DNA of 64,000 nt from Mammaliicoccus sp. Dog046 (GTDB lineage Bacteria; Bacillota; Bacilli; Staphylococcales; Staphylococcaceae): the NCBI RefSeq assembly GCF_034039665.1, contig NZ_CP120131.1, positions 646,206 through 710,205 of the forward strand, written 5' to 3'. The notes beneath the pieces were generated by a model that worked only from the letters and a program-made list of their open reading frames with translations, was not told the DNA's origin and made no database searches. Both the position numbers and the translations under genes were made by a program. Every line of letters starts with the position of its first letter. The first letter of the stretch is position 1. Shown here one piece after another: positions 9,017 to 16,941 of the stretch.

Positions 9017-9084
9017 GGGAGCGGAACAGAAATCTTATTTATATAAAAAAGATTTCGTAGTCCCGCCCCGGCAAGGATGACTAG
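9017..9084. repeat. 68-bp GGGAGCGG/CCCGCCCC hairpin element, copy 1
   Basis: An imperfect palindrome beginning GGGAGCGGAACAGAAATCT and ending in CCCGCCCCGGCAAGGATGACTAG. Other copies lie at 24876-24943 (same strand), 16253-16308 and 42321-42378 (opposite strand, the last one decayed). The gap 8960-9532 holds this element, a terminator, a 41-bp tandem repeat and one palindrome, and no gene. Confidence 0.8.
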
Positions 9085-9147
9085 AGTTAAAAAAGCTTGA
9101 TACAAGCGCATTTTTAACTCAGTCATCTACTGCCAAGTTACTAAATG

Positions 9148-9187
9148 AAGCTGAGACATTACATTATGTCCCAGCTTTATTTTTTTG
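9148..9187 (+). terminator. GGGACAT-type terminator hairpin, copy 1
   Basis: AAGCTGAGACAT (9148-9159) pairs with ATGTCCCAGCTT (9166-9177), then a T-rich tail. The same hairpin type recurs at 16195, 24955, 42278 and 61656. Confidence 0.75.
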
Positions 9188-9265
9188 CGCATGCTTTCCG
9201 CGGGCATGTTCTCAGCCTGTAGTCTTCGAATCATGCTTTTCCCGCAGGAGTCATCGCAAAAAATG

Positions 9266-9388
9266 CTGAACATTGCAAGTGGAGGTCGACAAGCAACATT
9301 GAGCGTCTGAACATTGTAAGTGAGAGTCGACAAGCAACATTGAGCGTCTGAACATTGCAAGTGAGGGCTTACAAGCAACATTGATCAT
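9266..9388. repeat. 41-bp tandem repeat, three copies
   Basis: Copies start at 9266, 9307 and 9348 with CTGAACATTG and contain CAAGCAACATTGA. A single further copy lies at 24997-25037. The frames across it are artefacts of the repeat. Confidence 0.85.
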
Positions 9389-9390
9389 GG

Positions 9391-9424
9391 CTAACGAGAT
9401 AGTTTTAGGAAATAATCCCGTTAG
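9391..9424. repeat. 34-bp palindromic element, single copy
   Basis: CTAACGAGAT and AATCCCGTTAG form the arms of a 34-bp imperfect palindrome. It is a solo member of the family that forms arrays near 16.4, 25.1 and 44.2 kb. Confidence 0.8.
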
Positions 9425-9532
9425 CAGGTATATATAGGCATCGCCAAAGTGTTTGTCCTCCAAAACTACCCAATCTTTCTTTAATTTGAATTCTTATCGT
9501 GTTATTTTAAATTTAGAAATGGGGAGATATAA

Positions 9533-9919
9533 ATGCCAATTATTTATTATGATGGAACATGTGGATATTGTAATAAAGCAGTGAAATGGTTGATTCATCA
9601 CAATATCCCAACTCATTTTCAATTTGCACAATTAAGTGGTAAATATGGTGAAAGGCTGATTAATACTGAACCTAGATTAAGGAACATTGATTCTATTATT
9701 GTTGTTGATGGTCCAATGACTCTGACACAATCGGATGCAGTGATTCATTTACTTAAGCATGTCCCAGGTTATCGATGGTTATCTATGATGATTTCCTTTA
9801 TTCCAAAATCCTTGAGAGATATTTTTTATGGAGGATTTGCTCGTATAAGACATCGAATTCCTTCAAATACCCGTTGTAAATTGCCAACTGAAGAAGAACG
9901 GAAATATTTTTTAGATTAA
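9533..9919 (+). CDS. DCC-family (DUF393) thiol-disulfide oxidoreductase-like protein
   Basis: A 128-residue protein of the DUF393 family, named for the Asp-Cys-Cys motif. The N-terminus reads YYDGTCGYCNKAVKWL, holding the DGxCGxC signature in a thioredoxin-like position. The C-terminal half carries the conserved Y-x-x-FARIRHRIP region (YGGFARIRHRIPSNTRC). A redox role is proposed for the family, but no substrate is established. GGGGAG lies before the ATG. It sits alone between the repeat gap and rbsR. Confidence 0.85.
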   Translation: MPIIYYDGTCGYCNKAVKWLIHHNIPTHFQFAQLSGKYGERLINTEPRLRNIDSIIVVDGPMTLTQSDAVIHLLKHVPGYRWLSMMISFIPKSLRDIFYGGFARIRHRIPSNTRCKLPTEEERKYFLD

Positions 9920-9954
9920 TATTGTATTTATAATAAAACCGTGATATCCTTTTG

Positions 9955-9968
9955 TGTAAACGGTTACA
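9955..9968. promoter_or_regulatory. LacI-type operator upstream of rbsR
   Basis: TGTAAACGGTTACA is a near-perfect palindrome with the central CG of LacI-family operators, 18 bases before the rbsR start. It is likely an RbsR site for autoregulation of the operon; it also resembles a cre with one mismatch, so CcpA may use it too. Confidence 0.7.
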
Positions 9969-9985
9969 TAAAAGGAAGTTGAAAT

Positions 9986-10960
9986 ATGGCAACGATTAAA
10001 CAAGTCGCTCAATATGCTGGTGTTTCTGTTGCTACTGTATCTCGCGCATTGAACAAAAGTGGATATGTTAAACAAGAAACACAAGATAAAATTGATAAAG
10101 CAATTAAAGCGTTAAATTATCATCCAAATGAAACAGCTCGTACTTTATATAAACGACAATCTAAAATGATAGGGTTACTTTTACCTGACATTAGTAATCC
10201 TTTTTTTACCGTAGTCGCACGTGGTGTAGAAGATGAAGCAATGGAGAAAGGGTATCATATTATCTTAGGAAACGGAGATAATAATGATGAAAAAGAGCTC
10301 GCATACTTAAATACATTTAAAGTACATAATTGTAGTGGGATTATTGCGTCACAACTTTCAAGCAAAGAAACATTTGATTCATTTAAGACATATCAAATGC
10401 CTTTTGTGTTATTGGACCGTGTTTATGAGGACCATGAATTTGTAGAAACCAATCATCTTAAAGGTGGGCATTTGCAAGCACAAGCAGTGATCAAAGGTAA
10501 TGCACAATCGGTGTTAATCCTTGAACAGGAGTTAAGTTATAAATCATTTAGAGAAAGATGGTTAGGTGCAAAGAATACATTAGAAGAACATCATATTAAA
10601 TATATAACTGCTAACGAATTAACAATGACTGAAGACAAGTTAAATCAATTAATTGATGAACATCAGTTGGATAGTATTATTTGTAGTAATGATGTTGGGG
10701 CATTTCAAATTATGAGTATGCTTTATAACTTGAATTATAATGTGCCAAACGATATTCAAGTCATAGGCTATGATGATATACCTTTGTCGAGTATGTATTC
10801 GCCAAGTTTAACAACGATACATCAACCAGCGTATTTAATTGGTAAGAAAGCGTGCCAACAATTAATAAAACAATTAGAAGGTAAGAAGAGGGAACATCAT
10901 GAAATTTTAGATGTGACTTTAATAGAAAGACAATCAACGAGGAGTGTAAAACATGAATAA
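9986..10960 (+). CDS. rbsR: Ribose operon repressor, LacI family
   Basis: A 324-residue LacI-type repressor. The N-terminal helix-turn-helix reads TIKQVAQYAGVSVATVSRALN, followed by the hinge helix region (NETARTLYKRQS) and a periplasmic-binding-protein-like sugar domain (LLLPDISNPFF, VIGYDDIPLSSMYSPSLTTIHQP). It is the first gene of rbsRKDACB and overlaps rbsK by 8 bases, so it should control ribose uptake and catabolism and its own expression, with ribose or a derivative as inducer. The palindrome at 9955-9968 is the likely operator. Confidence 0.92.
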   Translation: MATIKQVAQYAGVSVATVSRALNKSGYVKQETQDKIDKAIKALNYHPNETARTLYKRQSKMIGLLLPDISNPFFTVVARGVEDEAMEKGYHIILGNGDNNDEKELAYLNTFKVHNCSGIIASQLSSKETFDSFKTYQMPFVLLDRVYEDHEFVETNHLKGGHLQAQAVIKGNAQSVLILEQELSYKSFRERWLGAKNTLEEHHIKYITANELTMTEDKLNQLIDEHQLDSIICSNDVGAFQIMSMLYNLNYNVPNDIQVIGYDDIPLSSMYSPSLTTIHQPAYLIGKKACQQLIKQLEGKKREHHEILDVTLIERQSTRSVKHE

Positions 10961-11834
10961 AATAGTAGTAATCGGAAGTATGTCTATAGATTTAGTTGTT
11001 TCTGCAGCGAAGAGACCAGGTAAAGGAGAAACGATATTAGGGGAGACATTCTTTACAACACCTGGGGGAAAAGGTGCCAATCAAGCAGTAGCAGCAGCAC
11101 GTTTAGGTGATCAAGTACATATGATCGGTAGAATCGGTAATGATGACTTTGGTAAAGAAATACATGAAAATTTAAAAAGTAATAACGTTATTGTGGACAG
11201 TGTGGAACCCGTTACACATTTACCTTCTGGAACGGCGCATATTACGCTCGCTGAAGAGGATAACAGTATTATTGTTGTACCTTCAGCGAATAATGAAGTC
11301 AATGTTTCTTACGTGGATAAATATTTAAGCACATTAAACAAAGGTGATATCGTATTACTTCAACAAGAAATACCAGGTGAAACGGTAACACATGTCGTTG
11401 ATTATTGTGCAGCTCATGATGTGATTTCAATATTAAATCCAGCACCGTATAGAGAAGTAGATCAAACGGTTATAGAGAAAGTAAGTTATTTAACACCTAA
11501 TGAAACAGAAAGTGCAGAAATGTTTAATGGCAATGTTGAACAAGCATTGATTCAGTATCCGAATAAATTGATTGTAACTTTAGGATCCAAAGGTGCGGTC
11601 TATTATAACGGTAAAGAAAAAGTAGAAGTACCAGGTTATAAACGTGAAGTGAAAGACACAACTGGCGCAGGAGATACATTTAACGGCGCATTTGCTGTTG
11701 GGTTACAGAAATCCTATTCATTAGAAAAAGCATTAGCATTCGCAAACTTAGCGGCGAGTTATTCAGTGATGGGAATGGGTGCGCAAGGCGGAATGCCTAA
11801 TTTAACAGATATTGAAGGTGAATGGCATGTATAA
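10953..11834 (+). CDS. rbsK: Ribokinase
   Basis: A 293-residue PfkB-family sugar kinase that phosphorylates ribose to ribose 5-phosphate. Signatures: N-terminal VIGSMSIDLVV, the substrate motif TTPGGKGANQAVAAARLG (PfkB signature 1) near residue 35, and the C-terminal DTTGAGDTFNGAFAVGL (signature 2 with the catalytic Asp) near residue 233. The ATG lies inside the end of rbsR and the 3' end overlaps the start of rbsD, indicating translational coupling along the operon. Length is normal for ribokinases. Confidence 0.95.
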   Translation: MNKIVVIGSMSIDLVVSAAKRPGKGETILGETFFTTPGGKGANQAVAAARLGDQVHMIGRIGNDDFGKEIHENLKSNNVIVDSVEPVTHLPSGTAHITLAEEDNSIIVVPSANNEVNVSYVDKYLSTLNKGDIVLLQQEIPGETVTHVVDYCAAHDVISILNPAPYREVDQTVIEKVSYLTPNETESAEMFNGNVEQALIQYPNKLIVTLGSKGAVYYNGKEKVEVPGYKREVKDTTGAGDTFNGAFAVGLQKSYSLEKALAFANLAASYSVMGMGAQGGMPNLTDIEGEWHV

Positions 11835-12216
11835 AACAGGTATTTTAAATAGTGAAATTTCAAAGGTACTCAGTGATTTAGGACATACAGATCGTATCGT
11901 CATTGCAGATTGTGGATTACCTATTCCTAAAGGTGTGCGTAAGATTGATCTTGCGCTCACGCTTGGTGTACCAAGTTTTGAAAGCGTTTACGAAGTGGTG
12001 CTTGAGCATATGGCGGTTCAAAAAATGATATTAGCTGAAGAAATAAAATCTGATAATAAAGTACTTCATGAAAAGCTTATCGACAAAAATATAGATACAA
12101 CATTTGTATCTCATGAGACATTTAAAACATTAACGAAAGATACAGTTGCAGTGATAAGAACTGGAGAAGCTACACCATTTGCGAATGTAATCTTAGAAAG
12201 CGATGTTTTATTTTAA
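11827..12216 (+). CDS. rbsD: D-ribose pyranase
   Basis: A 129-residue RbsD mutarotase that converts beta-pyranose ribose to the furanose form used by ribokinase. Visible marks are LSDLGHTDRIVIADCGLPIP near the N-terminus, including the catalytic His in GH, and RTGEATPFANVILESDV at the C-terminus. I chose ATG at 11827, which has GAAGGTG seven bases upstream; the in-frame TTG at 11812 would add five residues. It overlaps rbsK by 8 bases and is followed 12 bases later by rbsA. Confidence 0.93.
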   Translation: MYKTGILNSEISKVLSDLGHTDRIVIADCGLPIPKGVRKIDLALTLGVPSFESVYEVVLEHMAVQKMILAEEIKSDNKVLHEKLIDKNIDTTFVSHETFKTLTKDTVAVIRTGEATPFANVILESDVLF

Positions 12217-12228
12217 AGGAGGGGTTAT

Positions 12229-13725
12229 ATGTTACAAATGACAGGGATTCATAAAGCGTTTGGACAAAATAAAGTTTTAACAGGCGTAGATTTCACGTTG
12301 AAAGAAGCTTCTGTTCATGCGCTAATGGGAGAAAATGGTGCCGGTAAATCTACTTTAATGAAAATACTTGTAGGTATACATGAGAGAGATAAAGGGACAA
12401 TTACATTTCAAGAACAAGCAATCGATTTTAAAGATGTACAAAAATCAGAAGAAGCGGGCATGACATTCATTCACCAAGAATTAAATATTTGGCCGGAGTT
12501 AACAGTGCTTGAAAACTTATTTATTGGAAAAGAAGTAAAAAATAAATTTGGCATTATTAATGAGAAAAAAATGAAGCAAGAAGCTAAAAAAGTATTTGAT
12601 AAGCTTAATTTCAGTATTTCATTAAATAAAGTTGCTGGAAAATGTTCTATAGGTGAACAGCAAATGATAGAAATTGCGAAAGCATTGATGACAAATGCTA
12701 AAGTAATCGTTATGGATGAACCAACCGCAGCATTGACTGATAAAGAAATTAGCCAATTGTTTAAATTGATTCGAACATTACAAGAACAAGGTGTGTCGTT
12801 TGTATATATTTCACACAGAATGGCGGAAATATTTGAAATATCAGATGAAATAACGGTTATGAGAGATGGTAAAACAGTCTTATACAAAGATACGAAAGAT
12901 ACAAACTATGATGAAATTGTAAAGTCGATGGTTGGAAGGGATTTAACAGAACAATTTCCAAATAGAACGGTAACACCTGGTGAAGTGATTATGGATGTTC
13001 AATCGCTCGATAATGATGAACATGGTATTAAAGATATTTCTTTCCAATTAAAACAAGGTGAAATATTAGGTTTTAGTGGCTTGATGGGAGCTGGACGTAC
13101 TGAAATTATGAGAAGTCTATTTGGCATTGATAAAGGTAAAAAGAAGATTTCAATTAAAGGAAAACAAGTACAAATCAAATCGCCAGAAGATGCGATGAAA
13201 TATGGTATAGGTTTAATTACAGAAAATCGAAAAGATGAAGGGCTATTATTAGATTTTTCAATTGAACATAATATGGTATTACCATCATTGAAAAGTTTCT
13301 CCAATAAAGGTTTTATTAACGAAAAGGCATCACATTCATTCGCAGATCAAATGAGTAAACGGTTGAATATTAAGACGAACCGTAAAGCGCTTGTTTCATC
13401 TCTGTCGGGTGGTAATCAACAAAAAGTAGTGTTAGCCAAATGGATAGGAACAGGTGCACAAGTACTTATTTTAGATGAACCAACGAGAGGTATAGATGTA
13501 GGTGCAAAACGAGAAATTTATCAATTGATGAACGAATTAACCGAACGTGGCGTATCCATCATCATGATTTCTTCAGAATTGCCGGAAGTGATTGGGATGA
13601 GTGACCGTGTCATCGTTGTTCAAGAAGGAAGTATCAAAGGGGAAGTAGAGAACGAAAGTATTACAGAAGAAAATATTATGACATTAGCTACAGGAGGGGA
13701 TTTACATGCAACAAATCACAGCTAA
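12229..13725 (+). CDS. rbsA: Ribose ABC transporter, ATP-binding protein
   Basis: A 498-residue cytoplasmic ATPase with two fused ABC domains, the layout of RbsA/MglA proteins. Domain 1 has Walker A GENGAGKST near residue 35, signature SIGEQQMIEIAKAL and Walker B VIVMDEPTAAL. Domain 2 (from about residue 250) has the unusual A-loop GLMGAGRTEI in place of a canonical P-loop, as is normal for this family, with signature LSGGNQQKVVLAKW and VLILDEPTRGIDVG. It powers ribose import together with RbsC and RbsB. AAAGGAGGGG precedes the ATG. It overlaps rbsC by 20 bases. Confidence 0.95.
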   Translation: MLQMTGIHKAFGQNKVLTGVDFTLKEASVHALMGENGAGKSTLMKILVGIHERDKGTITFQEQAIDFKDVQKSEEAGMTFIHQELNIWPELTVLENLFIGKEVKNKFGIINEKKMKQEAKKVFDKLNFSISLNKVAGKCSIGEQQMIEIAKALMTNAKVIVMDEPTAALTDKEISQLFKLIRTLQEQGVSFVYISHRMAEIFEISDEITVMRDGKTVLYKDTKDTNYDEIVKSMVGRDLTEQFPNRTVTPGEVIMDVQSLDNDEHGIKDISFQLKQGEILGFSGLMGAGRTEIMRSLFGIDKGKKKISIKGKQVQIKSPEDAMKYGIGLITENRKDEGLLLDFSIEHNMVLPSLKSFSNKGFINEKASHSFADQMSKRLNIKTNRKALVSSLSGGNQQKVVLAKWIGTGAQVLILDEPTRGIDVGAKREIYQLMNELTERGVSIIMISSELPEVIGMSDRVIVVQEGSIKGEVENESITEENIMTLATGGDLHATNHS

Positions 13726-14644
13726 AACACCATTAGTCGAAAAAATCATCCCATTTATAGGACTGATCTTATTAGTGGTCGTTATCAGTATTATGAATTC
13801 AGCGTTTTTAGATTTATCAAATTTACTTAACTTATTAAGACAAGTTTCAATCAATGGTTTAATCGCATTTGGAATGACATTTGTTATATTAACAGGCGGA
13901 ATTGACTTGTCAGTCGGATCAATTTTAGCATTATCAAGCGCATTTACTGCAATTTTAATTACAAGTGGCATGGATCCAATCGTTGCATTAATCGTGGGTG
14001 TACTTGGAGGATTCATATTAGGTGTTGTGAATGGTGTGTTAGTGACATTTGGTAGCATGGCACCATTTATTGCTACATTGGCAACAATGACAATATTTAG
14101 AGGGTTGACGCTCGTTGTAACTGATGGTAATCCAATCACAAACTTAGGAGATAGCTACTTATTTCAATTGTTTGGAAAAGGATATTTCTTCGGAATACCT
14201 GTACCAGCAGTAACGATGATTATCGTATTTATCATATTGGCAATAATATTACAAAAAACAACATTTGGTAGACATACATATGCTATCGGTGGTAATGAAG
14301 TCGCATCAAAAATTTCAGGTATTAAAGTAAATAGAGTGAAGATTTTAATTTATGGTATTTCTGGATTAATGTCAGCATTAGCAGGTGCCATTTTAACATC
14401 ACGTTTAAACTCTGCTCAACCGACTGCAGGAACATCTTATGAATTAGATGCAATTGCCGCTGTTGTGTTAGGTGGTACATCTTTAACAGGTGGTAAAGGA
14501 CGTATAGTAGGTACGTTGATAGGGGTATTAATTATTGGTGTGTTAAACAATGGACTGAACTTACTCGGAGTTTCATCATTCTATCAGCAAGTTGTTAAAG
14601 GTGTCGTTATATTAATAGCTGTCTTAATAGATAGAAAAAAATAA
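13706..14644 (+). CDS. rbsC: Ribose ABC transporter, permease
   Basis: A 312-residue integral membrane permease of the ribose/galactose (branched-chain type) family. Family marks are GMTFVILTGGIDLSVGSILALSS cut across residues 52-75, GVVNGVLVTFGSMAPFIATLATM, TFGRHTYAIGGNEVASKISGI, and DAIAAVVLGGTSLTGGKG near residue 250. It forms the membrane channel partnered by RbsA and supplied by RbsB. It starts within the end of rbsA behind CAGGAGGGG, and rbsB follows after 20 bases. Confidence 0.95.
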   Translation: MQQITAKTPLVEKIIPFIGLILLVVVISIMNSAFLDLSNLLNLLRQVSINGLIAFGMTFVILTGGIDLSVGSILALSSAFTAILITSGMDPIVALIVGVLGGFILGVVNGVLVTFGSMAPFIATLATMTIFRGLTLVVTDGNPITNLGDSYLFQLFGKGYFFGIPVPAVTMIIVFIILAIILQKTTFGRHTYAIGGNEVASKISGIKVNRVKILIYGISGLMSALAGAILTSRLNSAQPTAGTSYELDAIAAVVLGGTSLTGGKGRIVGTLIGVLIIGVLNNGLNLLGVSSFYQQVVKGVVILIAVLIDRKK

Positions 14645-14664
14645 TTAAAAGTGAGGCGTAAAGT

Positions 14665-15579
14665 ATGAAGAAAATAATAACCTTTTTAGTAGCTGCTGTA
14701 TTACTTTTGAGTGCATGTTCACTAGAATCACCATTGAAAAAAGATAATCAAGGGAAATCGAACAAGAAAAAATCTGATGTAACAATTGGTGTCAGTGTTT
14801 CAACGTTAAATAACCCATTCTTTGTATCAATTAAAGAGGGAATTGAAAAAGAAGCTAAGAAACAAGGCATGAAAGTGAAAGTTGTAGATGCTAGGGATGA
14901 TTCAGCAAAACAAACTAATGACATTGAAGATTTAGTTCAACAACAAGTAGACTATTTAGTAGTGAATCCAACTGATTCAAGTGCCATTTCAAGTGCTGTA
15001 CAGTCTGCAAATAATGAAGGCATCCCAGTGATAACGTTAGATAGATCTGTAGATAAAGGTGATGTAGCTACATTTATTGCTTCAGATAATGTTGAAGGTG
15101 GAAAAATGGGTGGTAATTTCATCTTAGATCAATTAAGTAAAAATGCTAAAGTCGCAGAATTAGAAGGTGTTCCAGGCGCAAGTGCAACAAGAGAACGTGG
15201 TAAAGGATTCCACGAAGTTGCCGATAAATCATTAGATGTAATTGCTAAACAAAGCGCTAAATTCGACCGTGCAGAAGGATTGAATGTGACACAAAACATT
15301 ATTCAAGCACATCCAGATGTAAAAGCGATTTTCGCACATAATGATGAAATGGCATTAGGTGCTATCGAAGCAATCGGTGATAAAGATATAATTGTCGTAG
15401 GGTTTGATGGTAATGAAGATGCTATGAAAGCCATTAAAAATGGTAAATTAGATGCGACTGTTGCCCAACAACCAGATAAAATGGGTAAATCTTCAGTAGA
15501 TTCCATTATTAAACTTATGGATGGTAAAAAGCTAAATAAAGAAATTAAAATACCTTTAAAATTAGAAACATCAAAATAA
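14665..15579 (+). CDS. rbsB: Ribose ABC transporter, substrate-binding lipoprotein
   Basis: A 304-residue sugar-binding lipoprotein. The N-terminus is a type II signal peptide with lipobox LLSAC and the lipid-modified Cys at position 18, which anchors it to the outer face of the membrane. The mature part has the type 1 periplasmic-binding fold marks VSTLNNPFFVSIKEGIEKEAK, LVVNPTDSSAISSAV, GVPGASATRERGKGF and IFAHNDEMALGAIEA. It captures ribose for RbsAC. It is the last gene of the operon, followed by a hairpin. Confidence 0.95.
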   Translation: MKKIITFLVAAVLLLSACSLESPLKKDNQGKSNKKKSDVTIGVSVSTLNNPFFVSIKEGIEKEAKKQGMKVKVVDARDDSAKQTNDIEDLVQQQVDYLVVNPTDSSAISSAVQSANNEGIPVITLDRSVDKGDVATFIASDNVEGGKMGGNFILDQLSKNAKVAELEGVPGASATRERGKGFHEVADKSLDVIAKQSAKFDRAEGLNVTQNIIQAHPDVKAIFAHNDEMALGAIEAIGDKDIIVVGFDGNEDAMKAIKNGKLDATVAQQPDKMGKSSVDSIIKLMDGKKLNKEIKIPLKLETSK

Positions 15580-15594
15580 ATATGTAATGAAACG

Positions 15595-15645
15595 ATAAGC
15601 TGTACATACTTGAGCGACAAAAGTATGTATAGCTTATTTATATTA
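15595..15645 (+). terminator. Terminator of the rbs operon
   Basis: ATAAGCTGTACATACTT (15595-15611) pairs with 15621-15637 with a single G-T wobble, over a 9-base loop. The tail is only moderately T-rich. Confidence 0.75.
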
Positions 15646-15670
15646 ATTCTAAATAAGGGTGTAAAATGAA

Positions 15671-15699
15671 TTGACAGATTAGAATCATTATAATATAAT
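15671..15699 (+). promoter_or_regulatory. dps promoter with PerR-like box in the spacer
   Basis: TTGACA (15671-15676), 17-base spacer, TATAAT (15694-15699). The spacer holds TTAGAATCATTATAA (15679-15693), which differs at one position from the Per box TTATAATNATTATAA. Repression by PerR and peroxide induction of dps follow by inference. Confidence 0.8.
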
Positions 15700-15741
15700 A
15701 ATGAGTATAAATTAACAAATCAAATTGAGGAGTGAAGATGA

Positions 15742-16185
15742 ATGACAAACAATAAAGAAGTTATAGAAGTATTAAATAAACAAGTAGCAGAGTGGACAGT
15801 TTTATATACGAAATTACACAATTACCATTGGTATGTTAAGGGGCCAAACTTCTTCTCATTACATGAGAAGTTTGAAGAATTATATAATGAAGCAAGTGTT
15901 TATATAGATGACTTAGCTGAAAGAATTTTAGCAATTGAAGGTCATCCTATTGCTACATTGAAAGAAGCATTAGAATGGTCAGTAATAGAAGAAGCTGAGA
16001 AAAATTTATCAGCTAATCAAATGGTTGAGCAACTTTCTAAAGATTTCACAACAGTGATCGCTCAACTTGAAGAAGGAATACAATTAGCTGAAAAATTAAA
16101 CGATGACATGACGGGAGACATGTTATTATCAATGGTTACAAGTTTAGAAAAACATAACTGGATGCTAAAATCTTTCTTAGGATAA
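15742..16185 (+). CDS. dps: Dps/MrgA-type ferritin-like DNA-protecting protein
   Basis: A 147-residue Dps family protein, which forms dodecamers that oxidise Fe2+ with hydrogen peroxide and store iron. The ferroxidase ligands are visible in KLHNYHWYVKGPNFFSLHEKFEELYNEASVYIDDLAERI (His in NYHW, His and Glu in the next helix, Asp/Glu in YIDDLAE), read here in pieces of that stretch. Length fits staphylococcal MrgA. It is monocistronic, with GAGGAGTG before the ATG. The promoter carries a PerR-like box, consistent with peroxide-stress control. Confidence 0.93.
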   Translation: MTNNKEVIEVLNKQVAEWTVLYTKLHNYHWYVKGPNFFSLHEKFEELYNEASVYIDDLAERILAIEGHPIATLKEALEWSVIEEAEKNLSANQMVEQLSKDFTTVIAQLEEGIQLAEKLNDDMTGDMLLSMVTSLEKHNWMLKSFLG

Positions 16186-16194
16186 TAGAAACTT

Positions 16195-16231
16195 GAGTCT
16201 GGGACATAATGTAATGTCCCAGACTCTTTTT
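16195..16231 (+). terminator. GGGACAT-type terminator of dps, copy 2
   Basis: GAGTCTGGGACAT (16195-16207) pairs perfectly with ATGTCCCAGACTC (16214-16226) and is followed by five T, just after the dps stop. Confidence 0.9.
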
Positions 16232-16252
16232 AGTATCTTGGCAGTCATCCTT

Positions 16253-16308
16253 GCCGGGGCGGGACTACGAAATCTTTTTTATATAAATTAGATTTCTGTC
16301 CCGCTCCC
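16253..16308. repeat. GGGAGCGG hairpin element, copy 2 (inverted)
   Basis: Reverse complement of the 68-bp element at 9017-9084, with AGTCATCCTTGCCGGGGCGG at its left end. The gap 16186-16941 holds a terminator, this element, the palindrome array, a second hairpin and the glcD promoter, and no gene. Confidence 0.8.
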
Positions 16309-16367
16309 ATTTTTTTATGCGTATGCTTTCCGTGGGAGTCAGCGCAAAAAATGTTTGAGATTTGTGG

Positions 16368-16791
16368 CTAACGAGATAGTTCCGAAAAACAATCCCGTTA
16401 GAAAATCTAGCGAGATAGAAAGTGAAAACAATCTCGTTAGCGGTTAAAAATCCTGTTTTTAAGTAGAAAAAGATGAAAAAAACTTGTGTTTAAGGCGCTA
16501 ACGAGATAGTTCCGAAAAACAATCCCGTTAGAAATTCTAATGAGATAGAAAGTGAAAACAATCTCGTTAGCGGTCAAAAATGCTGTTTTTAAGTAGAAAA
16601 CGATGAAAAAAACTAAAGTATGAGGTGCTAACGAGATAGTTCTGAAAAACAATCCCGTTAGAAAATCTAGCGAGATAGAAAGTGAAAACAATCTCGTTAG
16701 CGGTCAAAAATCCTGATTTTAAGTAGAAAATGATGAAAAAAGCTAGTGTTTAAGGTGCTAACGAGATAGTTCCGAAAAACAATCCCGTTAG
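16368..16791. repeat. Palindrome-pair array, 130-bp period, seven palindromes
   Basis: Each unit is a 34-bp palindrome (CTAACGAGAT ... ATCCCGTTAG), 5 bases, a second 34-bp palindrome (CTAGCGAGAT ... ATCTCGTTAG) and a 57-base AT-rich linker. Units start at 16368, 16498 and 16628, and a final half-unit at 16758. Each palindrome can fold as a stem of about 10 bp. The pattern is REP/BIME-like. Confidence 0.85.
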
Positions 16792-16832
16792 AGTGCATTT
16801 TAAATATTAATATTGGTTGATCACATTCTATA

Positions 16833-16867
16833 GCCACATAAGGATAAAACCTTATGTGGCTTTTGAT
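16833..16867 (+). terminator. Terminator-like hairpin just upstream of the glcD promoter
   Basis: GCCACATAAGG (16833-16843) and CCTTATGTGGC (16850-16860) form a perfect 11-bp stem with a 6-base loop and a TTTTGATTT tail. It would stop transcription arriving from the repeat array. Confidence 0.75.
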
Positions 16868-16892
16868 TTAAATAGAACAAAAGTGATATGAT
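16863..16892 (+). promoter_or_regulatory. Promoter of glcDF
   Basis: TTGATT (16863-16868), an 18-base spacer and TATGAT (16887-16892) preceded by TGA, an extended -10. It overlaps an in-frame ATG at 16888, which argues that translation starts later, at 16942. Confidence 0.6.
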
Positions 16893-16941
16893 TAATATTG
16901 AAATATTCAGAAAATATTTTCGGAATAAGGGGGGCGATGTA

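Noticed and set aside
9127-9463. Minus-strand open frames with Cys-rich protein across the repeat gap
   Set aside because: They are translations of the 41-bp repeats and hairpin elements, overlap each other in two frames and have no ribosome site.
16437-16691. Open frame on the minus strand inside the palindrome array
   Set aside because: Its protein is made of the repeat read twice; no independent coding signal.
16368-16791. Regular repeats resembling a CRISPR array
   Set aside because: The repeated units are paired palindromes, the 57-base linkers are themselves repeats of each other, and no cas gene is present.
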